Made by a program: the position numbers and the translations under genes. A stretch of DNA of 64,000 nt. Origin: an uncultured Sphingobacteriales bacterium. GTDB lineage: Bacteria; Bacteroidota; Bacteroidia; Chitinophagales; Chitinophagaceae. The stretch spans positions 215,618 to 279,617 of the forward strand of contig CALKHN010000028.1 of the NCBI GenBank assembly GCA_937991535.1, in the 5' to 3' direction. Below are positions 45,599 to 54,240 of this stretch, piece by piece; the first letter of the stretch is position 1; the number at the start of each line of letters is the position of its first letter. The notes beneath the pieces are model-generated. The model was not told where the DNA came from. It was given only the letters and a program-made list of their open reading frames with translations, and made no database searches.

Positions 45599-48500
45599 TC
45601 AGTGATGCACCTCAGGTGAAACGGCTTTCTTTCCTGCAAATTCATCTTTCACCCCTACAGGTCTGCCCGTGTTTCTTATTTTAGCCAGGTAGTTGATATT
45701 AGGCAGCACATGAATGTGCTCAAGCGCATAATACGCACGCTGATTTTGTTCCTGAGTACGAATTTTATACACCCTGCTTTCCTTATCATTTACATTACCG
45801 AATACAATGGCTCCTGCAGAGCATGCCTGCATACAGGCGGTTTTAACATCCCTGATCACGGAAGCATCCTGTGATTTTTTAGCTTCTAATTTAGCATCCT
45901 GCAAACGTTGAACGCAAAAACTGCATTTTTCAATTACGCCGCGTGAACGAATGGTTACATCAGGATTAAGCACCATGCGGGTCAGGTCTTCATTCATCAT
46001 CAGCACGGCATCATCCAGCTTACCCACTCCATTGTGATGCTGATTGTCGGGGAAGCTGTCGGCGCCGGTATAGTCGGCCCAATTAAAACGGCGCACTTTA
46101 AACGGACAGTTATTGGCACAATAGCGGGTACCGATACAACGGTTATACGCCATCTGGTTTAAGCCTTCAGAGCTATGGTTGGTTGCCGATACCGGGCATA
46201 CGTTTTCACAGGGTGCATTATCGCAATGCTGGCAAAGCATCGGCATAAACACTACGTTCAGATTGTCTCCTTCCGTATTGTCGCGGTAAGAAGCAAAATA
46301 ACGGTCTATGCGCAGCCAGTGCATTTCGTGTGAACGCTTTACCTCGTTCTTTCCTACAACAGGCACATTGTTTTCGGCCATACAGGCAATGGTACATGCG
46401 CCGCAGCCGGTACAGGCATTCAGGTCAATGCTCATCCCCCAATGTGCTCCCGGTGATTCATAAACAGGATATAGAGTAGCTTCCGCCCTGAAATCACCTG
46501 TTTTTTTCGCGAAATCTTCCGCCAGTTCCTCGCGGTATTGCGGAATAGCTTCGGGGTTCTTTTTGAATTCATCGAGTGCATATTCTCTCACCACTTCCAC
46601 ACGACCTTCGTACTGGTTGTGTGTTTGTGTATACGCTATATCGTAAGTGTCTTTTGTTTTTTTATAATCCGTTACATCGGTAACATAATACTGGCGGGCG
46701 CCTCCTTTAGCGCTTACCAGCGGGTAAGCATTGTAACCCACACCATTGGCCGCACGTCCGGCGCCTTCGCTTCTTCCATATCCCAATGCTACTCCAATTA
46801 CATTCGGGTGCACGCCGGGTACTGCCAGAATGGGCAATTTCACTTCTTTTCCATTGATGGTAAATGCTACAACCGGCTTATGAAATTCCACTTCATACTG
46901 GTCATCCAGTTTAATGCCCAATTCGGCTGCCATAGCGTAGGAAATAATAGCATAGTTATCCCATGTGGCTCTTGTAATAGGATCGGGCATTTCCTGCAAC
47001 CACGGATTGTTAGCAACGGCTCCGGAGCCTATAGATACCTTTTGATACAATACCAGTTCTGTTTTACCTGCCGGGGCTCCGGTATTTAGTTTTGAAGCAA
47101 CATCCCCAACGGCATCCCCATTATACGCTGTAGCAGCAAAGGTTAATGCAGCCGGCTCAACCACGCCATCCTGCAATGCTTTGTCGAATGCTCCCTGACC
47201 TGCTAACTTTGTAACCCAGTAATTTTTAAAATAGTCTTCGTAGTCGGTATTGTTACCCGTCCAGTTTAAAAGTGAGGTTTGAAAATATCTTGTTTTAAAT
47301 AAAGGAGATATAGTAGGTTGAAGCAAGCTGAAAAAACCAGTACGTCCTTCAGCATCCCCCCAACTTTCCAGATAATGGTGGTGCGGAATAATATATTTGC
47401 ACAGTGCCGAAGTTTCATCTGCCCGGTCGCTGAAAGAAACTGAAAGTTTAACTTTTTGAAGTCCTTTGATAAAGTCTGCCGCATTGTGATAATTGTATAC
47501 CGGGTTAGCTTCATAAACAAGCAAAGCCCCTACGCTGCCTGCATTCAAATCTTTTACCAACTGATCCATTTCCCCATCAATACCCTGGCGGGTTAACAGT
47601 GGGTTAGCCCAGTTAATGGTTGTACCATTCGCTCCCAAAAGTTCATTAATAGCGTTAACCAGCACCTGTATATTGGGATCGTTGCTTCCGCATACAACCA
47701 ATGCTGCACCCTTATTGGCTGCGAGCAAACCCGCAGCCTGGTCAATGCCTTTTTTCAATTTTTCATCCGCAATAGCCGGAGCGCTTACAGTACCACCCAG
47801 TTTAGCCAACAGGTTTAGTACAACGGCGCCTGTTTCTGAAGGACGGTGGAGATACCTGTCATCCGCATTGGCGCCTGTTAAACTAAGCACCGCTTCAAAC
47901 TGGATGTGTTTACTCATTTCCGGATTCTTCTGGTTAATTTTCCGCCCTGCAGCATACTGGCTTGTAAATTCGTCAGGACTTAACCATGTACCGAGAAAGT
48001 CGGCATCCAGGCTAACAATAACTTTTGCTTTGTCAAAATGATAAGTGGGGATGGCTTTCTTACCATATGACATTTCATTGGCCAATAGCAACCCACTATA
48101 TGAAACAGCATCGTACTGAACATGGCGGCTTCCGGGGTATTTAGCAAGGAATTCGCTTATAATTTGCCGGGTAGTAGGAGAATTGAGGGTAGACGTAAGC
48201 AGAACAACCTGTGTTCCTGACAATTCACCGGCAATTTTTTTATCTGCAGCCTCAAAAGAAGGCATTTCCTTTAATTCTTTTCCGGCAACCTCTACAGGGT
48301 AACGCAACCGGCCGGTATCATAAAGATCCAGCACCGAAGCCTGTACTCTTGCAGATGTACCTTCGCCTTTTGTGTTTATGAAAGAAAGCGGGTTGCCTTC
48401 TAATTTAATGGGGCGTCCGTCTCTTACTTTTGCTATAACAGGCACCACGTCTCCTTCTGCTACAAAAGTGGTCGCGTAATATTGAGCAACTCCTGGCGTT

Positions 48501-48751
48501 AAATTTTCCGGCTGATTAAGATAGGGAATACTTTTAGTAACAGGCGTTTCGCAGCCAGCAGCCAATGCCGCAGCGGCGGTGCTGAAACCAAGGTATTTCA
48601 GAAAATCCCTGCGTGGAGCTTTGGCATCCAATATACCTTTACCATCTTCCGCAAATGGCAGATCTTCCTGAAATTCGTCTTTTACCAGTTTCTGGTAACC
48701 TTCTGTATTTTTTAGTTCGCCTAAGTTTTGCCAATACTTTTTTTGACTCAT
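45599..48751 (-). CDS. actB: Alternative complex III subunit ActB, fused molybdopterin-type and Fe-S protein
   Basis: 1050 residues. The N-terminus has a Tat-type signal with a lipobox (RRDFLKYLGFSTAAAALAAGC, Arg47-Arg48 and Cys67). Residues about 70-740 resemble a molybdopterin oxidoreductase that has lost its cofactor, as known for ActB. The last 300 residues carry ferredoxin motifs CTGCGACTIAC, CQHCDNAPCENVCPV, CIGTRYCANNCPF and CSFCVQRLQDA to CMQAC, enough for three 4Fe-4S and one 3Fe-4S clusters. It conducts electrons between quinol sites and ActA. The frame opens with a TTG two codons earlier; I use the ATG at 48751. Confidence 0.95.
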   Translation of the reverse strand: MSQKKYWQNLGELKNTEGYQKLVKDEFQEDLPFAEDGKGILDAKAPRRDFLKYLGFSTAAAALAAGCETPVTKSIPYLNQPENLTPGVAQYYATTFVAEGDVVPVIAKVRDGRPIKLEGNPLSFINTKGEGTSARVQASVLDLYDTGRLRYPVEVAGKELKEMPSFEAADKKIAGELSGTQVVLLTSTLNSPTTRQIISEFLAKYPGSRHVQYDAVSYSGLLLANEMSYGKKAIPTYHFDKAKVIVSLDADFLGTWLSPDEFTSQYAAGRKINQKNPEMSKHIQFEAVLSLTGANADDRYLHRPSETGAVVLNLLAKLGGTVSAPAIADEKLKKGIDQAAGLLAANKGAALVVCGSNDPNIQVLVNAINELLGANGTTINWANPLLTRQGIDGEMDQLVKDLNAGSVGALLVYEANPVYNYHNAADFIKGLQKVKLSVSFSDRADETSALCKYIIPHHHYLESWGDAEGRTGFFSLLQPTISPLFKTRYFQTSLLNWTGNNTDYEDYFKNYWVTKLAGQGAFDKALQDGVVEPAALTFAATAYNGDAVGDVASKLNTGAPAGKTELVLYQKVSIGSGAVANNPWLQEMPDPITRATWDNYAIISYAMAAELGIKLDDQYEVEFHKPVVAFTINGKEVKLPILAVPGVHPNVIGVALGYGRSEGAGRAANGVGYNAYPLVSAKGGARQYYVTDVTDYKKTKDTYDIAYTQTHNQYEGRVEVVREYALDEFKKNPEAIPQYREELAEDFAKKTGDFRAEATLYPVYESPGAHWGMSIDLNACTGCGACTIACMAENNVPVVGKNEVKRSHEMHWLRIDRYFASYRDNTEGDNLNVVFMPMLCQHCDNAPCENVCPVSATNHSSEGLNQMAYNRCIGTRYCANNCPFKVRRFNWADYTGADSFPDNQHHNGVGKLDDAVLMMNEDLTRMVLNPDVTIRSRGVIEKCSFCVQRLQDAKLEAKKSQDASVIRDVKTACMQACSAGAIVFGNVNDKESRVYKIRTQEQNQRAYYALEHIHVLPNINYLAKIRNTGRPVGVKDEFAGKKAVSPEVHH

Positions 48752-48754
48752 ACC

Positions 48755-48772
48755 CAACCCCTAAAGGAGCTT
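48755..48772. repeat. CTCC/GGGG intergenic element before actB
   Basis: Minus-strand text AAGCTCCTTTAGGGGTTGGG directly precedes the actB start. Its twin lies before actC at 45521-45537. Confidence 0.35.
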
Positions 48773-48919
48773 TTATATCCCGGATCTTCCCGTTTCGCCA
48801 TTCATTTCCTTTACACCAAATCCAGAAAAGTGTTATAAAATATATATACCTGGTTTCAGAAAAAATATTAAGATATTATCCAATTATTCAAGCAAGGTTT
48901 TTTGCCGTGTACCTGCTCA

Positions 48920-50182
48920 TTAATAATGGCACTTCTGACACTCTATTCCTCCGATCATCTCTACGGTTACACTATCAATCTTTTTATTCCTGATATCCTC
49001 ATGAAACTTTTCATAAATACTGTAGAATTTATTATCGGTGAACTGCACTTTGGTATTGCGGTGACAATTGACACACCAGCCCATGCTCAAATCAGTAAAC
49101 TGCTGCACTTCATCCATCTCCGTAATATTGCCATGACAGGTTTGGCACTGTTGCTGGCCTACCACCACGTGCTGGGAATGATTAAAATAAACATGATCCG
49201 GAAGGTTGTGTATACGCTCCCATTCAATGGGTTTGCCTTCTCCTGTGTATTGCTTTTTGTCGGGATCCCAGCCGGCGTACGAATATAATTTTTGTATTTC
49301 TGCGGTACCGTTCACCTCAGAACCATCGGGCCTGAATAGCTGGGGTCCCTTTGTATACTCATTAATAGCCATATGGCAGTTCATACATACATTTACAGCA
49401 GGTATGTTAGCCGATTTCCCTTCCTGTGCGCCACCATGACAATATAAACAACTGATCTGGTTTATACCTGCATGCACTTTATGCGAATAAAAAATAGGTT
49501 GTTCAGGTTCATACCCCTGGTGACGTCCCAGTCCTACAGCGCCCTGAATGGTATAATATCCGCCAACTAAAAATAAAACAATAATTACCAGTGCTATGTA
49601 CATTTTATTCCTGTAAAAAGGAACGGGCTCTGAAGCGGGAATGCCTTCCTTATCGTCAGACATTTTCTTCAGGTTGCTGTTTACCTGCAATAAGGTAAGC
49701 GCTATTACTGCCAGTATAAGTGTAAGGACACCAAACAATAAAGTGTCGTCGCTTTTAGGCTCAGGCGCCGCCGCCGGTCCGGCCGCAGGTTTTGCTCCGC
49801 CGCCCGGGCCTGCTGCAAAAGTGGTATTTACATAATCTACAATGGCATCAATCTCTGCTTCAGTCATATCGGGGAAACCCGTCATCAATATTCCATTGTG
49901 AGAATCTTTTAAGGCTTGCGTATAAGGATCGCCAGCCATAAAAGCCGCAGGATTGTGAATCCACGCATATAGTTTTTTTCGGTCACTCCATGGACCACGG
50001 TCCTCCATTCCTCCCAAAGCAGGACCCGTAGAATTTTTAAAAACATTGTGACAGGCGGCGCATTTTGAATTAAAAATGGCCTTACCATCCTGTGCATTGG
50101 CTGTAGTAACCAAAAAAAAGAGGGAAAAAATAAACGTTGATCCAAATATTAGTCTCTTTACAGTTGATCGTTGGTAGCTCAT
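48920..50182 (-). CDS. actA: Alternative complex III subunit ActA, six heme motifs
   Basis: 420 residues from the ATG at 50182; the open frame runs to 50251, but the internal start gives a proper signal (ending TTANAQ) and lies after a -7 box. A monoheme cytochrome c domain comes first (CAACH at 41-45, then ILMTGFPDM), then a Gly/Ala/Pro-rich linker and two transmembrane helices (about 145-168 and 190-210), then the multiheme part with CLYCH, CMNCH, CQTCH, CVNCH and CQKCH. That totals six motifs, while ActA is usually called pentaheme. ActA hands electrons to the periplasm. It is the first gene of the respiratory operon. Confidence 0.93.
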   Translation of the reverse strand: MSYQRSTVKRLIFGSTFIFSLFFLVTTANAQDGKAIFNSKCAACHNVFKNSTGPALGGMEDRGPWSDRKKLYAWIHNPAAFMAGDPYTQALKDSHNGILMTGFPDMTEAEIDAIVDYVNTTFAAGPGGGAKPAAGPAAAPEPKSDDTLLFGVLTLILAVIALTLLQVNSNLKKMSDDKEGIPASEPVPFYRNKMYIALVIIVLFLVGGYYTIQGAVGLGRHQGYEPEQPIFYSHKVHAGINQISCLYCHGGAQEGKSANIPAVNVCMNCHMAINEYTKGPQLFRPDGSEVNGTAEIQKLYSYAGWDPDKKQYTGEGKPIEWERIHNLPDHVYFNHSQHVVVGQQQCQTCHGNITEMDEVQQFTDLSMGWCVNCHRNTKVQFTDNKFYSIYEKFHEDIRNKKIDSVTVEMIGGIECQKCHY

Positions 50183-50501
50183 TATATCCCGGAGTTTGTT
50201 GAGGTGAACATTTTCCCGTACGGCTGCAAAAATAGGGCAAGACGCTGACAAAATATTAACATTTCCGAAAAAAATTTTCCCTGTTGTGGCCTTGATTTCA
50301 GCGTTTTTTACTACGACTTATAAATTTTTGTCATGTTTTTGTAAGTCAGTTTGTCCCTTATATTATAGATGATCCAAAATATTGTTCTTTCCTTCTTTTT
50401 CACCAATTTGCAGGCAATCATGCTCAAAAGGTTGCAACAAAAATGGGGCGTAAACAACGCGCAACTTTATTAATTCTGTGGGTTTAAATCTCAAATCTCA
50501 A
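50183..50501. other. Divergent region between actA and purN
   Basis: 319 bases, AT-rich. It holds the likely promoter box of the respiratory operon (50227-50234). I find no matching TAnnTTTG box for purN and no further repeat or open frame of note. Confidence 0.5.
50227..50234 (-). promoter_or_regulatory. Candidate -7 box of the act-cta respiratory operon
   Basis: The minus strand reads TATTTTTG followed by CAG, an exact TAnnTTTG match 44 bases before the actA start. It lies inside the longer frame to 50251, supporting the start at 50182. Confidence 0.5.
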
Positions 50502-51089
50502 ATGGTTCATATCGCTATTTTTGCTTCAGGAACAGGCAGTAATGCACTCAAGATCATTGATCATTTCCGGAACCATTCCTCCATTAGTATAGCCTTGGTA
50601 GCAAGTAATAAACCGGGGGCCGGAGTACTGGATATTGCTGAAAGGAAAAATATTCCTTCTTTAATTATTGAAAAAGAGCGCTTTTTCAGAGGTGATGGGT
50701 ACGTAAGTGAATTGAAGCGGCGAAATATACAATGGATTATTCTCGCAGGCTTTTTATGGAAGATACCAACATCCCTTATACAAGCATTTCCTGGAAAAAT
50801 TATCAATATCCATCCCGCCCTTTTGCCCAAATATGGCGGAAAGGGCATGTATGGTCATTTTGTTCACGAGGCTGTAATTGAAGCCAAAGAAAAAGAAAGC
50901 GGCATTACCATACATTATGTAGATGAAGAGTTTGACCACGGCAAACACATCCTCCAGCTTACCTGCCCGGTAGAGGATACCGATACCCCTGAAACCCTGG
51001 CAAAAAAAATACAGGTGCTGGAGCATAAACACTACCCGGAAGTGATAGCACGGTTGATAAATGAGAATTTGAAAATTGAGGGAATTTGA
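50502..51089 (+). CDS. purN: Phosphoribosylglycinamide formyltransferase 1
   Basis: 195 residues from the ATG at 50502 (a GTG eight codons earlier is possible but adds nothing conserved). IAIFASGTGSNALKII is the nucleotide-binding start, IINIHPALLPKYGGKGMYG carries the catalytic Asn and His, and HYVDEEFDHGKHI the third catalytic Asp. PurN adds a formyl group from 10-formyl-tetrahydrofolate to GAR in purine synthesis. Single gene; the other purine gene in the window is the distant PurF-type one. Confidence 0.95.
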   Translation: MVHIAIFASGTGSNALKIIDHFRNHSSISIALVASNKPGAGVLDIAERKNIPSLIIEKERFFRGDGYVSELKRRNIQWIILAGFLWKIPTSLIQAFPGKIINIHPALLPKYGGKGMYGHFVHEAVIEAKEKESGITIHYVDEEFDHGKHILQLTCPVEDTDTPETLAKKIQVLEHKHYPEVIARLINENLKIEGI

Positions 51090-51121
51090 AAATTTGAAAA
51101 TGAGGGAATATTTTATAAATG

Positions 51122-51234
51122 ACCGGCGCCCGACACAGGAGGGTCAGACCGTGTCTTGAATTTCACCGTCTTTGGGGAATCTTTTATGCGGCGCTTCGGG
51201 TTTAGAACTTACCGCTTCGGATTTTTCTGACCCT
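51122..51234. repeat. Inverted repeat space after purN
   Basis: AGGGTCAGA at 51140-51148 faces TCTGACCCT at 51226-51234. The left copy belongs to a longer element (GGCGCCCGACACAGGAGGGT) whose complement, slightly diverged, recurs at 51709-51735. GC-rich, non-coding. Confidence 0.55.
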
Positions 51235-51267
51235 GCAGGCAGGGTTGGTGGTGTTTTTGGATTTTCC

Positions 51268-51319
51268 TGTATTCTTTCGGATTTCAAAATTCCTGGCTTC
51301 GGACTTTATTTTATTCCCG
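51268..51319. repeat. Direct repeat left of the pterin dehydratase gene
   Basis: TGTATTCTTTCGGATTT (51268-51284) occurs again exactly at 51604-51620, and both copies continue with related GGCTTC, GGA, TTTTAT and CCGCC blocks over about 50 bases. They bracket the gene at 51331-51564. Confidence 0.6.
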
Positions 51320-51330
51320 CCACACTTACT

Positions 51331-51564
51331 TCAATTCACCAGCTTATCAATCTTTTCCGATAACTTCCTGTCTTTATCCGTAACAACATCTCCGGCATCG
51401 TGCGTATTGAGCCAAATTTCTACCTTGTTGTATACATTGGTCCATAAAGGATGGTGGTCCATCTTTTCAGCTTCAAGCGCTACCCTTGTCATAAAAGCGA
51501 ATGCTTCGGAAAAGTTTTTAAACTCAAACTTTTTATACAGTTGGTTGTTTTCTTCTTTCCACAT
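51331..51564 (-). CDS. phhB: Pterin-4a-carbinolamine dehydratase
   Basis: 77 residues, somewhat shorter than the usual 95-110. The family core is complete: FSEAFAFMTRVALEAEKMDHHPLWTNVYNKVEIWLNTHDAG, with the active-site His pair, the HPLW and the THDAG segments. It recycles the carbinolamine of tetrahydrobiopterin after aromatic amino acid hydroxylation, or acts as a pterin chaperone. No aromatic hydroxylase is in this window. The gene is enclosed by direct repeats, which is odd for a housekeeping enzyme, and starts at an ATG preceded by AT-rich sequence. Confidence 0.88.
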   Translation of the reverse strand: MWKEENNQLYKKFEFKNFSEAFAFMTRVALEAEKMDHHPLWTNVYNKVEIWLNTHDAGDVVTDKDRKLSEKIDKLVN

Positions 51565-51603
51565 GATGGTAAAGTTTATGGTTTTTAGTTTTTTATTTAT
51601 CGT

Positions 51604-51655
51604 TGTATTCTTTCGGATTTTGGGCTTCCGGCTCCGGATTTGAGTTTTATCCGCC
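51604..51655. repeat. Direct repeat right of the pterin dehydratase gene
   Basis: Second copy of the element at 51268-51319, with the 17-base exact core at 51604-51620. It is followed by a TCCGCC/GGCGGA hairpin at 51650-51663. Confidence 0.6.
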
Positions 51656-51708
51656 CCGGCGGACAGGTTTGTTTCTTGTGATTTGTTTTTTGGTGCTTTG
51701 CATTCAGA

Positions 51709-51735
51709 TGCGATCTGACCCTCCTTTCGCCGGGT
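51709..51735. repeat. Inverted-orientation copy of the purN-side element
   Basis: TCTGACCCTCCT is followed, after a few variant bases, by CGGGTGCCGG; this matches the reverse complement of 51122-51148. Together the two copies enclose the pterin dehydratase gene and its direct repeats. Confidence 0.5.
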
Positions 51736-51759
51736 GCCGGCCGCATCTTCGGATTTGTA

Positions 51760-52197
51760 TCAAAACACCAGGTGCGTCTTGTTCCGAATCTTTTCTTTTT
51801 CCAGCTCGGTGATCAGTTGTACGCCCTGTATGTTTTTTATAGATTGCTGCAGGTAATGCACGTAATTATCGTGCACATCATCACCTTTCAGCAGCCATAA
51901 AAAATCGAGGTGCCGGAACTCCGGCAACAGGTATTCGCCTTCAAACTGGTTATTATATATATAATGAACCAGTGAAGTGCCGGTTTCTCCATACTCGTAC
52001 ACCGAAAAAAAGTACTGACGGTTTTTCTTTGCGAGTTGTATTTCAATATCGCTATTTAAGCGGAAATCGCAGCCCAGGCACTGGTTGAGCAACCAGCAAA
52101 ACCTGTAAGCTTTAACAGGCGCAACAATACCGAGTATTTTTGTGTCAGAAAAAAAATCTTCTGCCAGAACGCTATTGTCTATTGTCAGTTTCATCAC
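51760..52197 (-). CDS. IPExxxVDY family protein
   Basis: 145 residues of a conserved Bacteroidota family named after a sequence motif; here the motif region reads LLPEFRHLDFLWLLKG. The N-terminal stretch KILGIVAPVKAYRFCWLLNQCLG also fits. Cytoplasmic, no signal. The family's function is not known to me. The gene ends close to the repeat-rich gap next to the pterin dehydratase gene, and its start side faces a tandem 14-base repeat. Confidence 0.85.
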   Translation of the reverse strand: MMKLTIDNSVLAEDFFSDTKILGIVAPVKAYRFCWLLNQCLGCDFRLNSDIEIQLAKKNRQYFFSVYEYGETGTSLVHYIYNNQFEGEYLLPEFRHLDFLWLLKGDDVHDNYVHYLQQSIKNIQGVQLITELEKEKIRNKTHLVF

Positions 52198-52230
52198 TAA
52201 TTACAAACGCCTGTTTGTTGAAAGCCATCT

Positions 52231-52329
52231 GGGATCAGGTTTGGGCTTTCAGGTTTGGGCTTTCGGCTATCAGTTTTCGGCTATCAGTTTTTGGCTATCA
52301 GTTTTTGGCTATCAGTTTTTGGCTATCAG
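52231..52329. repeat. 14-base tandem repeat array
   Basis: GGCTATCAGTTTTT and one-base variants repeat head to tail at 52265, 52279, 52293 and 52307, with a partial fifth copy at 52321. Degenerate units (GGCTTTCAGGTTTG) extend it leftwards to 52231. It lies between the IPExxxVDY gene and the M28 peptidase gene. Confidence 0.85.
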
Positions 52330-52415
52330 GCCTCAGTTTTCATACTAACGGCAAGCATCTCACTATTCACTATTCATAGCTGATAGCTGACTGCTGATAC
52401 CTCCTATCTCACACC

Positions 52416-54071
52416 TCACTTCACAAAAGTAATGTCGAATTTCAGGTCTTCATTTCCCCTTTTTACCCTTACGGTAGTGCTGTCACCATTTTTAAATTTA
52501 CTTAAAGCCTGCATATAGGTTTCCAGCGAATTCACGGCGTATTCTCCCAAGCCTATCACCACATCTCCTGTTTTTAAGCCTGCTTTTTGAGCAGGTCTTC
52601 CATCGCTTACGCCATCCACCCTAACACCCGAACCACTATACGTATAGTCGGGCATGATACCAAGGGTAACCGAAAACTTTGCGGTGGTTGTCATCTGTGT
52701 TTCTTTTGTTGGAGTAAAGGCCAGCTTGTCTTTCCTGTTCAGGTCTTTTACCAATTCGGTAATGTATTTTATAATCTGCAACTCACCTGTGTAATTGATC
52801 TTATCCGCATCGTCGGAAGGCTTGTGATAATCCTGGTGCAGTCCTGTAAAGAAAAACAACACGGGGATATTTTTCAGGTAAAAAGAAGTATGGTCGCTCG
52901 GCCCGGTTCCACTCGAATCTATCTTTATAGAAAAAGGCAGTCGTTTCCGGGCATATAACACCTCACTCCATACCGGCGAAGTACCATAACCCCCTACTGT
53001 AAGGGTTTTTGCGCTATCGCTCAACCTTCCTACCATATCCATATTGATCATATAATTAACGGAGGACAGATCAACGGTGGGATGCGCTGTAAAATATTTT
53101 GAACCAAACAATCCCAATTCCTCACCCGAAAAAGCGATAAAGAGATAATTGTTGTTTTTTGATTTAGATTTGGACAGCAATTTGGCCAATTCTATTACCG
53201 CAGCCGTTCCGCTGGCATTGTCATCCGCCCCATTATGAATTTGCCTTTGCCCGTTGCGAAGCATCGAGTTACCGTCCTCCCCGTAACCCAGGTGGTCGTA
53301 ATGTGCTCCTATAATTACCGTAGAGGCCACATTGTTATCAATATAACCGATAACATTATGACCTGTTCGTTTGCTCTCACCAATATCTACCTTGAGTTTG
53401 ATGTCGTAAATGGATGAGGCATCCCCGATATAGGTTTCTTTACCCGACTTTGTGAGGTAAATTACCGGTATGGTAAGCGATTCGGATTTATCCTTCTTAT
53501 TGAACTGTATATTGTCGTTGTCGTTACCGCTGTTAAACAGGATCAATGCCGTTGCGCCTTTTTGCGCCGCTGTACCGGCTTCCTTTTTTATGTACTCATA
53601 TATATCGAAGTGAGGATTTTTCTGGTTTTCTTCAACCACGGCCTCAATGTCTTTAAACCAGGGAGCGCCCTTTTCAGATAAAGAGGTGGCTACAGGTATT
53701 TCAGCTACTGATGCGTTGGCGCTAAAAGCTAGCGGGAAGTAATCTTTTTGTACACTGAGTTCCTTTCCGTTTACCATAAACAGCGTTGCTTTATTGATCT
53801 GTTTCCCATCCTTTATTTCAAATGATTGCATGTAGGTATTCTTATCTCCTTTTGGTATAAGTTTTGCGCCTTTGTACTGACTGATAATAAATTCAGATGC
53901 ACTTTTTTCGCCCGCGGTACCAGCCCGCCTTCCCTCCAGTTTATCATCTGCAAGAAAATGAATACTTGTTTTAAGATTTTCAACAATTGTCCGGTCTGAC
54001 TTTTTTAACCTTTGCGAAAAAACGAAAGCGCACTGAAAAGAAAACAGAACGATAAACAGTATTTTTTTCAT
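52416..54071 (-). CDS. Exported M28-family metallopeptidase with PDZ domain
   Basis: 551 residues from the ATG at 54071, preceded by a -7 box at 54101-54108. Signal peptide ending FVFSQ. A protease-associated insert lies at about 110-230, the M28 catalytic domain at about 235-440: GAHYDHLG and GADDNASGTAAV (zinc ligands His and Asp), FSGEELGLFGS (catalytic and zinc Glu), NMDMVGRL (Asp) and HKPSDD (His). A PDZ domain ends the chain (VDGVSDGRPAQKAGLKTGDVV). It should be a periplasmic or outer-membrane aminopeptidase. Single gene. Confidence 0.93.
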   Translation of the reverse strand: MKKILFIVLFSFQCAFVFSQRLKKSDRTIVENLKTSIHFLADDKLEGRRAGTAGEKSASEFIISQYKGAKLIPKGDKNTYMQSFEIKDGKQINKATLFMVNGKELSVQKDYFPLAFSANASVAEIPVATSLSEKGAPWFKDIEAVVEENQKNPHFDIYEYIKKEAGTAAQKGATALILFNSGNDNDNIQFNKKDKSESLTIPVIYLTKSGKETYIGDASSIYDIKLKVDIGESKRTGHNVIGYIDNNVASTVIIGAHYDHLGYGEDGNSMLRNGQRQIHNGADDNASGTAAVIELAKLLSKSKSKNNNYLFIAFSGEELGLFGSKYFTAHPTVDLSSVNYMINMDMVGRLSDSAKTLTVGGYGTSPVWSEVLYARKRLPFSIKIDSSGTGPSDHTSFYLKNIPVLFFFTGLHQDYHKPSDDADKINYTGELQIIKYITELVKDLNRKDKLAFTPTKETQMTTTAKFSVTLGIMPDYTYSGSGVRVDGVSDGRPAQKAGLKTGDVVIGLGEYAVNSLETYMQALSKFKNGDSTTVRVKRGNEDLKFDITFVK

Positions 54072-54100
54072 TGCGGGAAAAAGTTGTGTAACCATAGCGG

Positions 54101-54108
54101 CAAAGTTA
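54101..54108 (-). promoter_or_regulatory. Candidate -7 box of the M28 peptidase gene
   Basis: The minus strand reads TAACTTTG, an exact TAnnTTTG match, 29 bases before the start codon at 54071. Confidence 0.45.
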
Positions 54109-54212
54109 TGATTAGTGATTTTAAATTCTATATATGTTCATTTTTCATGCCATATTTATACATTTTATCACTCCTTTACCGATTTCGTAACTGTATCAAT
54201 TTGATTTGCCCG

Positions 54213-54220
54213 TATTTTTG
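54213..54220 (+). promoter_or_regulatory. Candidate -7 box of feoB
   Basis: TATTTTTG followed by CAAA matches TAnnTTTG exactly, 20 bases upstream of the TTG start at 54241. Confidence 0.45.
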
Positions 54221-54240
54221 CAAATTCCCAAAAATCAATA

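Noticed and set aside
46538..47089. Open frame of 183 codons on the plus strand
   Set aside because: Antisense to actB, which is continuous and full-length here.
52231..52329. CRISPR-like or operator array from the 14-base repeats
   Set aside because: Units are contiguous, without spacers, and degrade at the edges as simple sequence repeats do.
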